Assembly: GCF_016862895.1 (NCBI RefSeq)
Contig: NZ_BONV01000007.1
Coordinates: 62,001 to 126,000, forward strand
Direction: 5' to 3'
Length of the DNA: 64,000 bases
Origin: Planotetraspora kaengkrachanensis
Lineage (GTDB): Bacteria; Actinomycetota; Actinomycetes; Streptosporangiales; Streptosporangiaceae
Shown here: one piece after another, positions 27,596-35,728 of the stretch
Numbering within the stretch: the stretch's first letter is position 1
Layout: every line of letters starts with the position of its first letter
The notes under the pieces: model-generated
Told to the model about the DNA's origin: nothing
Database searches by the model: none
The model's input: only the letters and a program-made list of their open reading frames with translations
Translations under genes and position numbers: made by a program

Positions 27596-28122
27596 AGGTC
27601 CCAGTCGAGTGTCGGGGGAAGACGGCCTTCCAGGGTCAGCAGCCAGCGTTTGGACTCCACCCCGTCGCCGCCGCTGAATCCGCCGAGCCGGTTGCCCGCC
27701 ACGACGCGGTGGCACGGCACGATGATCGGAATCGGGTTGCTGCCCATGATCGATCCGATGCCCCTGGCCGGAACGCCGGTTTCGCTTCTGACCGACAACT
27801 CGCCGTAGGTCACGACCTGCCCGTACGGAACCGTCGTGTAGAGCGTGCCGAGGACCCGTCGCTGGAGGTCCGACATGAGCCGCCAGTCGACGGCGACGGC
27901 GAACTCCTTGAGCTCACCCTCGAAGTACCTCTCGAGTTCCTGGCGGGCGGCCGCCGTACGGGCGGGGTCGTCGGCGACGGCGAGGCCGACGCGGCCGGCG
28001 ATGTGCGCCCGGACGTCCGGACCGTCGTTGAAGGACGTGGCCACGACGCCCGTCTCGGTGACGGCCGCGAGCACGTCGCCGAGCTTCGTGGGCACGCTGC
28101 CGAACGCAACAGTCTCCGCCAT
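27592..28122 (-). CDS. ogt: Methylated-DNA--[protein]-cysteine S-methyltransferase
   Basis: Repairs O6-methylguanine by moving the methyl group to its own cysteine (suicide enzyme). The 176 residues match the single-domain Ogt type. The active site IIVPCHRVVAGNRLGGFSGG is near 134-153, with the DNA-binding helix VPYGQVVTYGEL and the conserved Asn in MGSNPIPI before it. The ATG at 28122 follows a GGGGGAA-type site. It overlaps miaA by 4 bases, which is unusual coupling between DNA repair and tRNA modification. A hairpin separates it from the CGNR gene. Confidence 0.93.
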   Translation of the reverse strand: MAETVAFGSVPTKLGDVLAAVTETGVVATSFNDGPDVRAHIAGRVGLAVADDPARTAAARQELERYFEGELKEFAVAVDWRLMSDLQRRVLGTLYTTVPYGQVVTYGELSVRSETGVPARGIGSIMGSNPIPIIVPCHRVVAGNRLGGFSGGDGVESKRWLLTLEGRLPPTLDWDL

Positions 28123-28140
28123 TCCCCCATTCTCCCGGTT

Positions 28141-28156
28141 CGCCGTCCTGACGGCG
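28141..28156 (-). terminator. Short hairpin after the CGNR gene
   Basis: CGCCGTC (28141-28147) and GACGGCG (28150-28156) form a perfect 7-bp stem, 33 bases after the CGNR stop and before the ogt start on the minus strand. It is short, and its tight 2-base loop would force opening of the top pair. Confidence 0.5.
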
Positions 28157-28188
28157 ACCTGTGACGCCGCGCGATGATGATCAGCCGG

Positions 28189-28896
28189 TCACGCCGGACG
28201 GGCGTCTCGCGGATCGGCGGGATTCGTGGCCGCACCGTCGTCCGTCCGGGTCCGCATCTTCCTGCGACTGCGGGACGCGCGAAGGTTGGCCATGTTCCCG
28301 CAGGTGCGGACGTTGTGCCAGACGCCGCTGCCGTTGCGTGAGGTGTCGTAGAAGGCGGACCGGCATCCCGGTTCGCGGCACAACTTGAGCTTGGACCACT
28401 CGCCTGTCCGCTGCGCGAGCAGAATCTCCGACCAGACGGCCGATTCCAGCCACGCGGCGCCCGCCCCCGAGGGGACCATCGCCACCCGCCCGGCGTCGTC
28501 GGAGACGAGGACCACCTCGGCGCGACGCCTGACGCCCGCCTCTGCGACGGACATGGCGGCGGGCATGGCGGCGGGCATGGCGGCGGGCATGGCGGCGGGC
28601 ATGGCGGCGGCCCGTTCGTCGGCGGGAACGGACAGCAACTCCGCCACGGTCGCCCTGAGGTTCCGCAGCGTCTCCCAGCCGTCTGGGGAGAGCGCCGTTT
28701 CCGGGGCGTCCACCTTCCGGCCGCGGGCCCATTGCCGTGCGGCTCCCCGCAGCCACTCCTCCGCCGACGTGCGGTCGGCGAGCAGATCCGCACCGCCCCC
28801 GCGTTCGACGGCGTGCGTGTTGACCAGTTCCTGCACCAGCGTGAGGCCGTCGGGAGCCGTCCTGGCCCCGAACCTCTCAGTCGCCACCCATGACAT
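28189..28896 (-). CDS. CGNR-type zinc-finger (ABATE domain) probable regulator
   Basis: A 235-residue protein. The N-terminal ABATE-like domain (LTLVQELVNTHAVERG, DAGRVAMVPSGA) is interrupted by an Ala-Met-Pro repeat at about residues 96-115. The C-terminus is the four-Cys finger CREPGC ... TCGN (near 175-205) with the DTSRNGSGVWHNV core. The family motif CGNR reads CGNM here. Family members are proposed stress-responsive transcription regulators. A perfect dyad overlaps its start codon and faces the divergent SDR gene at 29014, which suggests self-regulation and control of that SDR. Confidence 0.8.
   Translation of the reverse strand: MSWVATERFGARTAPDGLTLVQELVNTHAVERGGGADLLADRTSAEEWLRGAARQWARGRKVDAPETALSPDGWETLRNLRATVAELLSVPADERAAAMPAAMPAAMPAAMPAAMSVAEAGVRRRAEVVLVSDDAGRVAMVPSGAGAAWLESAVWSEILLAQRTGEWSKLKLCREPGCRSAFYDTSRNGSGVWHNVRTCGNMANLRASRSRRKMRTRTDDGAATNPADPRDARPA
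28552..28611. repeat. Five 12-bp tandem repeats inside the CGNR gene
   Basis: Units CATGGCGGCGGG start at 28552, 28564, 28576, 28588 and 28600 (the last ends in C). In the gene they encode the repeated tetrapeptide Met-Pro-Ala-Ala. The unit is in frame, so copy-number change would lengthen or shorten the linker without breaking the protein. Confidence 0.92.
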
Positions 28897-28910
28897 AGAC
28901 CAAAGTCTAT
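28895..28910. promoter_or_regulatory. Operator-like dyad between CGNR and SDR genes
   Basis: ATAGAC (28895-28900) and GTCTAT (28905-28910) form a perfect dyad with spacer CAAA in an AT-rich divergent region. The left arm overlaps the CGNR start codon. It is well placed for repression by the CGNR protein or another regulator. Confidence 0.55.
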
Positions 28911-29013
28911 TTGACTACGTCACTCGGGACGGGCATCGTTGGCTGACAGAGGCAAAATCACATACACCTCTGTCATGAGCGACGGGGTGCTTCGCCGGTT
29001 GAAGGAGTGCGAA

Positions 29014-29718
29014 ATGACCACTGCCAGTGGAGCGACCGCCCTGGTCACGGGTGGACAGCGAGGCCTGGGCAAGGAGATCGTGCGGGAACTGCTGGGGGCC
29101 GGGGCCTCGAAGGTGTACGTCACCTCCCGCCGGCCCGCGGCCGAGGACGACCCGAGGATCGTCCCGCTCGCGTTCGAACTGGAGGACCGCCGTTCGGCGG
29201 CCGCGCTCGCGCGAGTGGCCGGTGACGTCGGCATCGTCGTCAACAACGCCGGGATCATGACCTTCGGGCCGCTCCTCGAGGACGACGACGAGGAGGTCGG
29301 CCGCGTCTTCGAGATCGTGGCGTTCGGCCCGTTGCGCGTCGCGAAGGCGTTCGCCCCCGTGCTGGCGGCGAACGGCGGCGGCGCGCTGGTCAACCTCCAC
29401 TCGCTGACGTCGTGGATCGCCGGGTTCCCCGGCTCCGGCACCTACGGCGCCGCGAAGGCCGCTCTGATCTCGATGACCAACACGCTCCGGGTGGAGCTCG
29501 GCGCCCAGGGCACCCAGGTCCTCGGCGTTCAGCTGGGCCTGACCGACACGGACCTGGTCAGGCGGCTGGAGGGACCCAAGAACGATCCGCATGCGGTGGC
29601 CGCGGACATCGTCTCGGCCCTCCAGAAGGGGGAGTCAGAGCTGCTCGCGGACGACTTCAGCCGTCACTTCAAGGCCGCGCTCTCCGGCCCGGTCGAAGGC
29701 CTGACGGTGTCCGGCTGA
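29014..29718 (+). CDS. SDR-family NAD(P)-dependent oxidoreductase
   Basis: A 234-residue short-chain dehydrogenase. It has the cofactor site TGGQRGLGKEI near 12, TSRRP after the second strand (NADP preference), NNAGIMTFGPL near 77, catalytic Ser in NLHSLTSW and the Y-x-x-x-K pair in GTYGAAKAAL near 148. The C-terminus is short and lacks the usual GGxxxxxDGG end. The ATG at 29014 is 6 bases after GAAGGAG; upstream in-frame codons lack a ribosome site. It is divergent from the CGNR regulator. The substrate is unknown. Confidence 0.85.
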   Translation: MTTASGATALVTGGQRGLGKEIVRELLGAGASKVYVTSRRPAAEDDPRIVPLAFELEDRRSAAALARVAGDVGIVVNNAGIMTFGPLLEDDDEEVGRVFEIVAFGPLRVAKAFAPVLAANGGGALVNLHSLTSWIAGFPGSGTYGAAKAALISMTNTLRVELGAQGTQVLGVQLGLTDTDLVRRLEGPKNDPHAVAADIVSALQKGESELLADDFSRHFKAALSGPVEGLTVSG

Positions 29719-29782
29719 GGCGCGCCGCCGGCGCGGGAGCGGTCGGTTCCCGCGCCGGTCTGGAATCGCAGCGTGTTGTGGC

Positions 29783-29986
29783 TCAGTGGCGCTGCTCGAT
29801 CTCACCGCGCATCTTCACGAATTCGGCCGCTGTCTGTTCGCCGGACTTGAGGAAGACGAAGATGAACCCGGAGGCCCCGCGGTCAGCCCAGGCGCATATT
29901 CCGGCCGGAACCCCGCCCATGACACCGTCGAGGAGGACCAGGGCGATCTTGCCGACGTTCCGCCTAACCCGCCTGACCGCTGACGC
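29783..29986 (-). pseudogene. C-terminal remnant of a membrane or secreted protein
   Basis: On the minus strand the frame ending at TGA 29783-29785 reads a protein-like end of ~60 residues: NVGKIALVLLDGVMGG, then CAWADRGASGFIFVFL, then KSGEQTAAEFVKMRGEIEQR. This hydrophobic-then-amphipathic pattern with CAWAD resembles the tail of actinobacterial proline-rich membrane proteins. Upstream the frame turns into Arg/Pro-rich nonsense with no start codon, so the 5' part is lost. It lies next to an AT-richer, probably foreign, gene. Confidence 0.5.
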
Positions 29987-30092
29987 ATCCGTGCGGGACG
30001 TGTGAGGCCGGCGTAATGCGAGGGGACCCCCGAGGGTTTGGCCACCGCAACGGGCACCTGGCCAACTACGCCAAGATCGAGAAGGATTGAGG

Positions 30093-30644
30093 CTAGGGAA
30101 TGTAACCGTCCCGTCTTAGATCTTCGAGTTCGACGGAGACAGTCGATGCCTCTCTATCTCCGACCTCAGCAATTCGACGCATTAGCGACGTTGCACGGTC
30201 CAGGCATGGCTTATTGAATCTCGCACACAGCGACAACAAATCTATACATTGAAGCCTCTCATCACTCGTTCCCACTTCGGCAATCTGGCCGTATATCGGA
30301 AACCCGAGTTCCAGCTCTCGCCGCACACCGTGAACGAGATTAGAGTCCGGCGTATCTACCACTCCTCCTGCAAGCTGAAAGAGTAGATAGAGAATTTCAC
30401 GCCTGGAGCTTGGAGTCGCGGACAACAACCCTTGGACCAAACAGGCCGAGACAGCCTCTGCACCGACTCTCATTGGTCCGTTTACCGGTACGACAGCCTC
30501 CTCGATCAGAAAAAAGAGCTCACGCACACGATCAGGATCGCGAGCGGAGATGAACTCCATAATCCGCTCCGAGAGAGCTATTCCGCCCTCACCGAGATCT
30601 GTCCACTTGTGGCGATCCATCTCCCATTTCATTTGCGTCGCCAC
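30093..30644 (-). CDS. Hypothetical helical protein, AT-rich, HEAT-like
   Basis: A 183-residue helical protein (RIMEFISARDPDRVRELFFL, SACLVQGLLSATPSSRREIL, ERLQCIDLLSLCARFNKP). No membrane segment or signal peptide is present. The regular helix pairs resemble HEAT-type proteins, including some immunity proteins of polymorphic toxin systems; this is a weak inference. Third-position GC is clearly lower than in all neighbours (codons such as ATA, TCT, AGA, CTA occur), so the gene was probably acquired by transfer. A short open end reading PRGFGHRNGHLANYAKIEKD stops at 30090 on the opposite strand, 3 bases from this stop. Confidence 0.6.
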   Translation of the reverse strand: MATQMKWEMDRHKWTDLGEGGIALSERIMEFISARDPDRVRELFFLIEEAVVPVNGPMRVGAEAVSACLVQGLLSATPSSRREILYLLFQLAGGVVDTPDSNLVHGVRRELELGFPIYGQIAEVGTSDERLQCIDLLSLCARFNKPCLDRATSLMRRIAEVGDREASTVSVELEDLRRDGYIP

Positions 30645-30955
30645 CTAGTACTGGACCTGATCAGGAGCAGCCACGAACGTGCCCTTCTGCGGGAGAGTAA
30701 TCAACGCGGGCCTGTCCGTCTCATGCTCAGCTGGTAAGCCATTGCGTCATGCGCCATTCCCCATGGCTTTGGGGATCATCCGGAGTCCCCGTGATTCCCC
30801 CTCATGACCGGCATGGATGTGGCACGGGGCCGTGTGGATGGACGGCTCATCGCGCGGACGGCACCGTCTCGAAGGTGGCATGCTCCTACTCGTCTGGCCT
30901 GGTGCGCCCCGTGGGCGGCACCCTCTGAATCAGATGCCGATTTTCTGCATCCGGG
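30645..30955. other. 311-bp region without a recognisable gene
   Basis: It contains the upstream region of the AT-rich gene and the end of the phosphotransferase region. GGGGATCA and TGATTCCCC around 30770-30800 form a weak inverted repeat. Nothing else is convincing. Confidence 0.5.
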
Positions 30956-31858
30956 TCACATTGAGGCGGTCTCGGTTGTGATGATGTCGACATAACCGGC
31001 GGGAAGCGTCATCCCGCGCGACAGCATCCAGTGGATGCGACCAGCTCCGGTCAGTGCGAGCGTCACCCGGTAGCCCAGCTCGACGTCGCCGGCATCGAAG
31101 CAGCCGGCCAACCCGTCAAGATAGTCGGCGAGATGGCGGCCGAGCGTGGTCAGCGTCAGTGATGCAAGATCGGCGCCCACCGGGCCCACCCCGAACGTCG
31201 CCCAGTCCAGCACCACGGTGTCGGCACCGTCGTCGGCAGCGATGAGGTTGCCACTGGAGAAGTCGCCATGCACGAGCACTCGAGGTACCCCGTCCAGCCG
31301 CTTCAGCAGCTCCCGGCGTCGTTGCCACAATGCCGGGATGTGCGGATGCACGTCCATGCCGGTCCAGTCCAGCTCACTGACCGCGATCCGCTGGGCGAGC
31401 TGGTGCCCTGTCAGCCACGGTACGTCTGGCACAGGGGAATTGGCCTGCCAGCGGCCCAGCTGGTGCGCAGCCACGTGTGGCGATTGTGGTGTGGTGCCGA
31501 CGTCGGCGAGATAGATGATGTCGTCGATGACGCCGTAGCAGCGTGCGGAGGCCAGACCGGGTCCCTCTGGTAGCAGTCCGCTGGCGTAGGCGAGAGATTC
31601 CCGCCGCCAGTAGGCCCAGTGCCGGGGATCGGCGGCACCGGCGGAGTGGCGTCCAGCGGTCACTGGTCGGCAGGCTTTGCGGATCACGGTGAAGGCGACC
31701 TGGTCGTGATCGAGCTGTGCCAGGCCCGACAACCTGGTCACGGCGCCGGTGGCGGCCCCGGAACTGCCGGTGATCGGTTCACTGCAGCACCACACGAGCG
31801 AGCCTCCGGGGTGCTCCAGCACCGCATCCAGCACTGCTTGGGGAATGTGATCCTTCAC
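30956..31858 (-). CDS. Phosphotransferase of the aminoglycoside/choline kinase-like family
   Basis: A 300-residue kinase-fold protein. The catalytic loop is VLVHGDFSSGNLI near 198 (H-x-D with the distal Asn), followed by the metal-binding Asp in VVLDWATFGVGPVGADLASL near 217. The N-lobe is short, with RLSGLAQLDHDQVAF as the likely nucleotide-binding sheet. Such enzymes phosphorylate aminoglycosides, sugars, choline or homoserine; the substrate cannot be told here. It stands alone between an AT-rich gene and a LuxR/LAL regulator. No resistance cluster is seen nearby. Confidence 0.8.
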   Translation of the reverse strand: MKDHIPQAVLDAVLEHPGGSLVWCCSEPITGSSGAATGAVTRLSGLAQLDHDQVAFTVIRKACRPVTAGRHSAGAADPRHWAYWRRESLAYASGLLPEGPGLASARCYGVIDDIIYLADVGTTPQSPHVAAHQLGRWQANSPVPDVPWLTGHQLAQRIAVSELDWTGMDVHPHIPALWQRRRELLKRLDGVPRVLVHGDFSSGNLIAADDGADTVVLDWATFGVGPVGADLASLTLTTLGRHLADYLDGLAGCFDAGDVELGYRVTLALTGAGRIHWMLSRGMTLPAGYVDIITTETASM

Positions 31859-32341
31859 TCACGGCACGGTAGGCCACCAACTCGCTTGCGTGCCTTGTAT
31901 TTTCTGCGTGGCAGGCGGGGAGGTTTTGGAGTCTTTCAACATCATGCCGGGTAACCTGGGGAAACGGTGACCTGCCCGTATGCCGGTCGAGCGACCGTGA
32001 GTCCCCGCTGCTTGCCGACCGTACGGGCACGCAGCGGGCACGCCGGCAATCCATCCGTTGGCCGGGGTGTGCCCGCATGTGGTGTTCCGGTTACCGTCGT
32101 GACTAGGTTCGCAGCGGGGTGGGGCGTAATCCTGTTTTGACGGACATTTGAGATCAAATATTGGCTATAACGACGATGTCGAATGATGAAGAGCGCAAGG
32201 AGGATGAATCCAGGCAAAAGCCTTGCATTCGCGAACGTGCGACGGCTTTCCTCCCGAAGGTGACGTCAAGAAGACGGAGAACCCCGCCCCGCAGGTCTCC
32301 CTCGGGCCCCGCGCTTGACACGGCTGACGCATGGGTGATTT
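31859..32341. other. 483-bp region upstream of the LuxR/LAL regulator
   Basis: Contains the divergent promoter area of the phosphotransferase and regulator genes. Open frames here lack ribosome sites and protein-like composition. I see no repeat, RNA gene or clear operator. Confidence 0.5.
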
Positions 32342-32349
32342 ATGGATTT

Positions 32350-35214
32350 ATGGGGCACTCAACCCATGCTGACCGCGAAGCTGTCGACAGGTCCAATTTC
32401 TGCCGATCATCGTGGCCTGGTTGGCGTGGCCGCGCCCGGGAGTGGAAGCTTGTCGTCGGATTGCTGCAGGCGGCCAAGGTAGGCCGGGGCGGGGTCCTAC
32501 TGGTTGAAGGCCGGTCTGGCGTCGGAAAGAGTCGCCTGCTCGGCATAACCGCCACCGCGGCCGCGAGGGCGGGGTTGGGAGTCGCCCGGGGCGAGGCGGA
32601 CGAACTGACCCAGCTGATACCACTGGCCCCGCTGACATCGGCGCTCGGGAAATCGGGCCGCGCGCCTCCCGCGGGCGGTCACATGAACCTCCGCGGTCCG
32701 GCCGATCAGCGACTGCTGCTGGTGGAACAACTGCAGGGACCGCTGGAGCAGCGGGTGGCTCAGGAACCGATGCTCCTCGCGTTGGATGACCTGCACTGGG
32801 CCGATCCGATAACTTTGCTGGCGCTGCGGTCGATGACCAGAGATCTCGCCTCCTATCCGCTCGTCTGGATGCTGGCCCGCACCAGCGGCAGCGGCGACTG
32901 TCCCCGCCTCGACTGTCTGTTCGACGTGCTGGAACGTGATGGCGCGATCCGGATCACGTTGGAGGCGCTGGACGAGCGAGCAGTGGCGGACGTCGTCACC
33001 GACGTCCTCGGGGCAGCGCCCGAGCCGGACGTGCTGGCCCTGGCCGGCATAGCGGACGGCAATCCCTTCCTGCTCGTCGATCTTCTTGAGAAGCTCAAGA
33101 GCGAGGGCGTCTTCCAGATCGCCGATGGTCACGCGCGGATGGCGGCATGCCTGCCGCATGCTCAGGCGGTGACGCAGGAACGCCTGCAGGAGTTGTCCGC
33201 ACGGACCAGGTATCTGCTTCAGTGCGCCGCAATCTTAGGCCGTTCGTTCTCGGTGAAGGATCTGGCCGAAATGCTCGGCCAAACGACCAATGGTCTGCTG
33301 CCGATGCTGGAGGAGGCGACGTCGGCGGGCATCATCGAACCCGCCGGGGAGGAGCTCACCTTCCGGCATGATCTGCTGTGGCAGGCGGTGATCGGGACCA
33401 TCCCCATTCCCGTACGCCGGTCCCTACACCACGACGCAGCAGAGATGCTGCTCAAACGCGGCGGGTCGGCTGTTCCCGCCGCCACGCACCTGATTCACGG
33501 TGCCGGCCGTGGTGATACGTCCGCACTGCTCGGACTGGACCAGGCGGCGCGGGAGGTGCTGCGGTCCTCACCTCAGACCGCCGCCGACCTCGCCCTGCGG
33601 GCGCTTGAACTCAGCGGCTCCGCCGACCCTGGCTGGTTCGGTCGCGCCGCCACAGCGGTCGACGCCCTGACGGTGATCGGACGGCTGTCCGAGGCAGCCG
33701 AACTTGCCCGTGCCGCACTCGGCAGGGCCCCGCCCCTGCACGGCCCTCGCCTGCGATGCGCGCTGGCGCACATCCTGCTCCTGAGCGGCCGACCGGCGGA
33801 TGCGGTATCCGAGGCAGAAAGCCTGCTCGCCCAGCAGGACATCCCAGATGACCTTCGCGGCATCGCCGAATGGACGATGTTCTGGGGGCTTACCTGCCTG
33901 AACGACTTCCGGAAAGGACGGCACCGGGCGGAAGCCGTTCTGGCCGACCGCGAGCGGCACGCCGATGCCGCCGTCGTCGGAGCTCTCCTGCTGCTCGCTC
34001 GGTTCGCGATGGTCGATGGGCGGATCGCCGACTCGTTCGCGCATCTACGCGAAGCCTTGCACATCACCGACCGCGGCACCGTCGAAGCCATCCAGCGCCC
34101 GTATACGCGCCTGATACTGAGCCTCCACTACAGAGCCATGCGTGAGTTCGATGCGGCCGACATCGCTATCCAGGCCGCCGAGGAGGAAATCAACGACCTC
34201 GGGCTGACCGTGCTCGCCGCACAACCCGCACTGTTCCGCTCCGTGCTGAATCTGGGCGTCGGTCGACTTGATGACGCCGCCGCCGAGGCCCAGGCCGGGA
34301 AAATGATCGCCGAGGAGCTGGGCACGCACGGGTTCATCCGCGTCGGGCTGTCCATGCTCGCTGTCGTTGCCCTGCGGCGGGGTGACCTCGACGCCGCGGT
34401 CGGGCACATCGAGCGATGCCAGTCCATCCCCGCCGCGCCCGAGATGTTGTTCGGATCGGTGTGGGAACGGTGGGTGATGGCGGCGGTGGCCGACGCCCAG
34501 GGTGACACCGGGCGGGCGATCGAGATACTCCACGCCATTTACACCGACGAGGAGGAGCGGCGCTGGGCACTCCTCACGACGCCTCTCACGGCCGCCTGGA
34601 TGACTCGGCTGGCGCTGGCCGCGGCGAACCGTCCGTATGCGCAGGCCATCGTTGACACGGCCGAGTACCTGGCCCGAAACAACCCGGACTTCCCCGTCTT
34701 CGCCATCACGTTCGCCCACGCCCGCGGCATTTTCCACCAGGACCCCGACGCGTTGGCCGCCGCCGCCGATCAGCCTGAGCCGTGGGCACGCGCCTTGGTC
34801 GCCGAAGACCTCGGCGTCTTGTGGGCCACCACGTCCGGCGCCGATGCCTCGGCGAAGGCCGTCGACAGCCTGGATGAGGCGCTCGACGGTTATGAGCGCA
34901 TCGGTGCGCTCTGGGACGTGGCCCGGGTGCGAGCCCGGCTGCGGGCGCTGGGTGTGCGGCGCCGCCACTGGACTCAATCCCAGCGGCCGACCTTCGGATG
35001 GGACAGCCTTACCGACACAGAACGCGCGGTGGCCGGCTTGATCGCCAGAGGGATGACCAACCGCCAGGCCGCCGAGCGGATGTTCCTCTCGCACCACACG
35101 GTGTCCACCCACCTTCGCCGGATGTTCAGCAAACTCGACATCGCATCCCGTACCGAGCTGGCCTGCATCGTCACCGAAGAATGCCCTGAGCTCATCAAAG
35201 GCGCAGAGGCGTAG
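32350..35214 (+). CDS. LuxR-type large ATP-binding (LAL) transcription regulator, N-terminus probably frameshifted
   Basis: About 955 residues. The AAA/STAND ATPase domain has Walker A in VEGRSGVGKSRLL and Walker B in LLALDDLHWAD. A long TPR-like helical region follows, then a C-terminal LuxR HTH (LTDTERAVAGLIARGMTNRQ, HHTVSTHLRRMFSKLDIASR). LAL regulators activate secondary metabolism or sugar genes. The usual opening (L-V-G-R-x-x-E before the P-loop) is split: a frame from ATG 32342 or 32366 reads ISADHRGLVGVA, while the main frame resumes with GRAREWKLV. This suggests a 1-2 base change near 32420-32440. The start at 32350 is therefore nominal. Confidence 0.8.
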   Translation: MGHSTHADREAVDRSNFCRSSWPGWRGRAREWKLVVGLLQAAKVGRGGVLLVEGRSGVGKSRLLGITATAAARAGLGVARGEADELTQLIPLAPLTSALGKSGRAPPAGGHMNLRGPADQRLLLVEQLQGPLEQRVAQEPMLLALDDLHWADPITLLALRSMTRDLASYPLVWMLARTSGSGDCPRLDCLFDVLERDGAIRITLEALDERAVADVVTDVLGAAPEPDVLALAGIADGNPFLLVDLLEKLKSEGVFQIADGHARMAACLPHAQAVTQERLQELSARTRYLLQCAAILGRSFSVKDLAEMLGQTTNGLLPMLEEATSAGIIEPAGEELTFRHDLLWQAVIGTIPIPVRRSLHHDAAEMLLKRGGSAVPAATHLIHGAGRGDTSALLGLDQAAREVLRSSPQTAADLALRALELSGSADPGWFGRAATAVDALTVIGRLSEAAELARAALGRAPPLHGPRLRCALAHILLLSGRPADAVSEAESLLAQQDIPDDLRGIAEWTMFWGLTCLNDFRKGRHRAEAVLADRERHADAAVVGALLLLARFAMVDGRIADSFAHLREALHITDRGTVEAIQRPYTRLILSLHYRAMREFDAADIAIQAAEEEINDLGLTVLAAQPALFRSVLNLGVGRLDDAAAEAQAGKMIAEELGTHGFIRVGLSMLAVVALRRGDLDAAVGHIERCQSIPAAPEMLFGSVWERWVMAAVADAQGDTGRAIEILHAIYTDEEERRWALLTTPLTAAWMTRLALAAANRPYAQAIVDTAEYLARNNPDFPVFAITFAHARGIFHQDPDALAAAADQPEPWARALVAEDLGVLWATTSGADASAKAVDSLDEALDGYERIGALWDVARVRARLRALGVRRRHWTQSQRPTFGWDSLTDTERAVAGLIARGMTNRQAAERMFLSHHTVSTHLRRMFSKLDIASRTELACIVTEECPELIKGAEA

Positions 35215-35232
35215 GGCGGCGAAGGCAGATGA

Positions 35233-35421
35233 GGCTGCAGGCCAGTCGAGCAGGCCATTGATGGAGGCGGCGCCTCGTTACCTCTTGCCGAACAGGCGCG
35301 GCTCCGAACATTGGAGCGCGATCGCGCCATCGCCGACGCGGCCGAAGTGGTGAACTTCCTCGCCGGTCCGGGCCGCTGAATCAAGGGGCAGGTAATCCAT
35401 GTCAACGGCGGCGCCATCTGA
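35233..35421 (+). pseudogene. C-terminal remnant of an SDR gene with in-frame stop
   Basis: The frame ending at TGA 35419 reads PLAEQARLRTLERDRAIADA, then VVNFLAGPGR, a TGA stop at 35377, then IKGQVIHVNGGAI. The ending GQVIHVNGGAI is the standard SDR C-terminus. The internal TGA takes the place of a sense codon. The catalytic and cofactor parts are absent. It follows the LAL gene by 18 bp. Confidence 0.75.
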
Positions 35422-35434
35422 CGACGCGAGTGGA

Positions 35435-35728
35435 TCATGGCCGGGGACGCCGGCGGACCTTGATGGTGCGCATGTCGGTCACCGCGACGCGCAGCACGTC
35501 GTACGGCTGACCGTAGGCGTCGAGTGCCGCGAGGGCCCGCCGGGTGGCGTCTTGCTCGCCATCGTCGGGCTGGGCCGGCACCTGGCAGCGGAAGGTGAAC
35601 GCAGACAGGGTGCCGTCGTGGGTGAAGGCGCCCTGCTCGCTGAAGGCGAGCCCGGACGCGGCGAGCACGGAGGCGCGGCCGGACTCGCCGAGATCGCCGA
35701 ACCGGCCGGAGATGATCACTCTGAACAC
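35435..35728 (-). CDS. DUF6204 family protein
   Basis: A 97-residue small alpha/beta protein recognised by its opening MFRVIISGRFGDL, the central THDGTLSAFTFRCQV and the ending YDVLRVAVTDMRTIKVR. The function is unknown; the ferredoxin-like fold suggests a small ligand-binding or stress protein. Its start overlaps the TetR gene by 13 bases, so they form one transcript and the TetR protein probably controls it. Confidence 0.75.
   Translation of the reverse strand: MFRVIISGRFGDLGESGRASVLAASGLAFSEQGAFTHDGTLSAFTFRCQVPAQPDDGEQDATRRALAALDAYGQPYDVLRVAVTDMRTIKVRRRPRP

Noticed and set aside
30804-30995. Small plus-strand gene before the phosphotransferase
   Set aside because: Arg/Ala-rich composition typical of a GC-rich chance frame, and it overlaps the phosphotransferase end.
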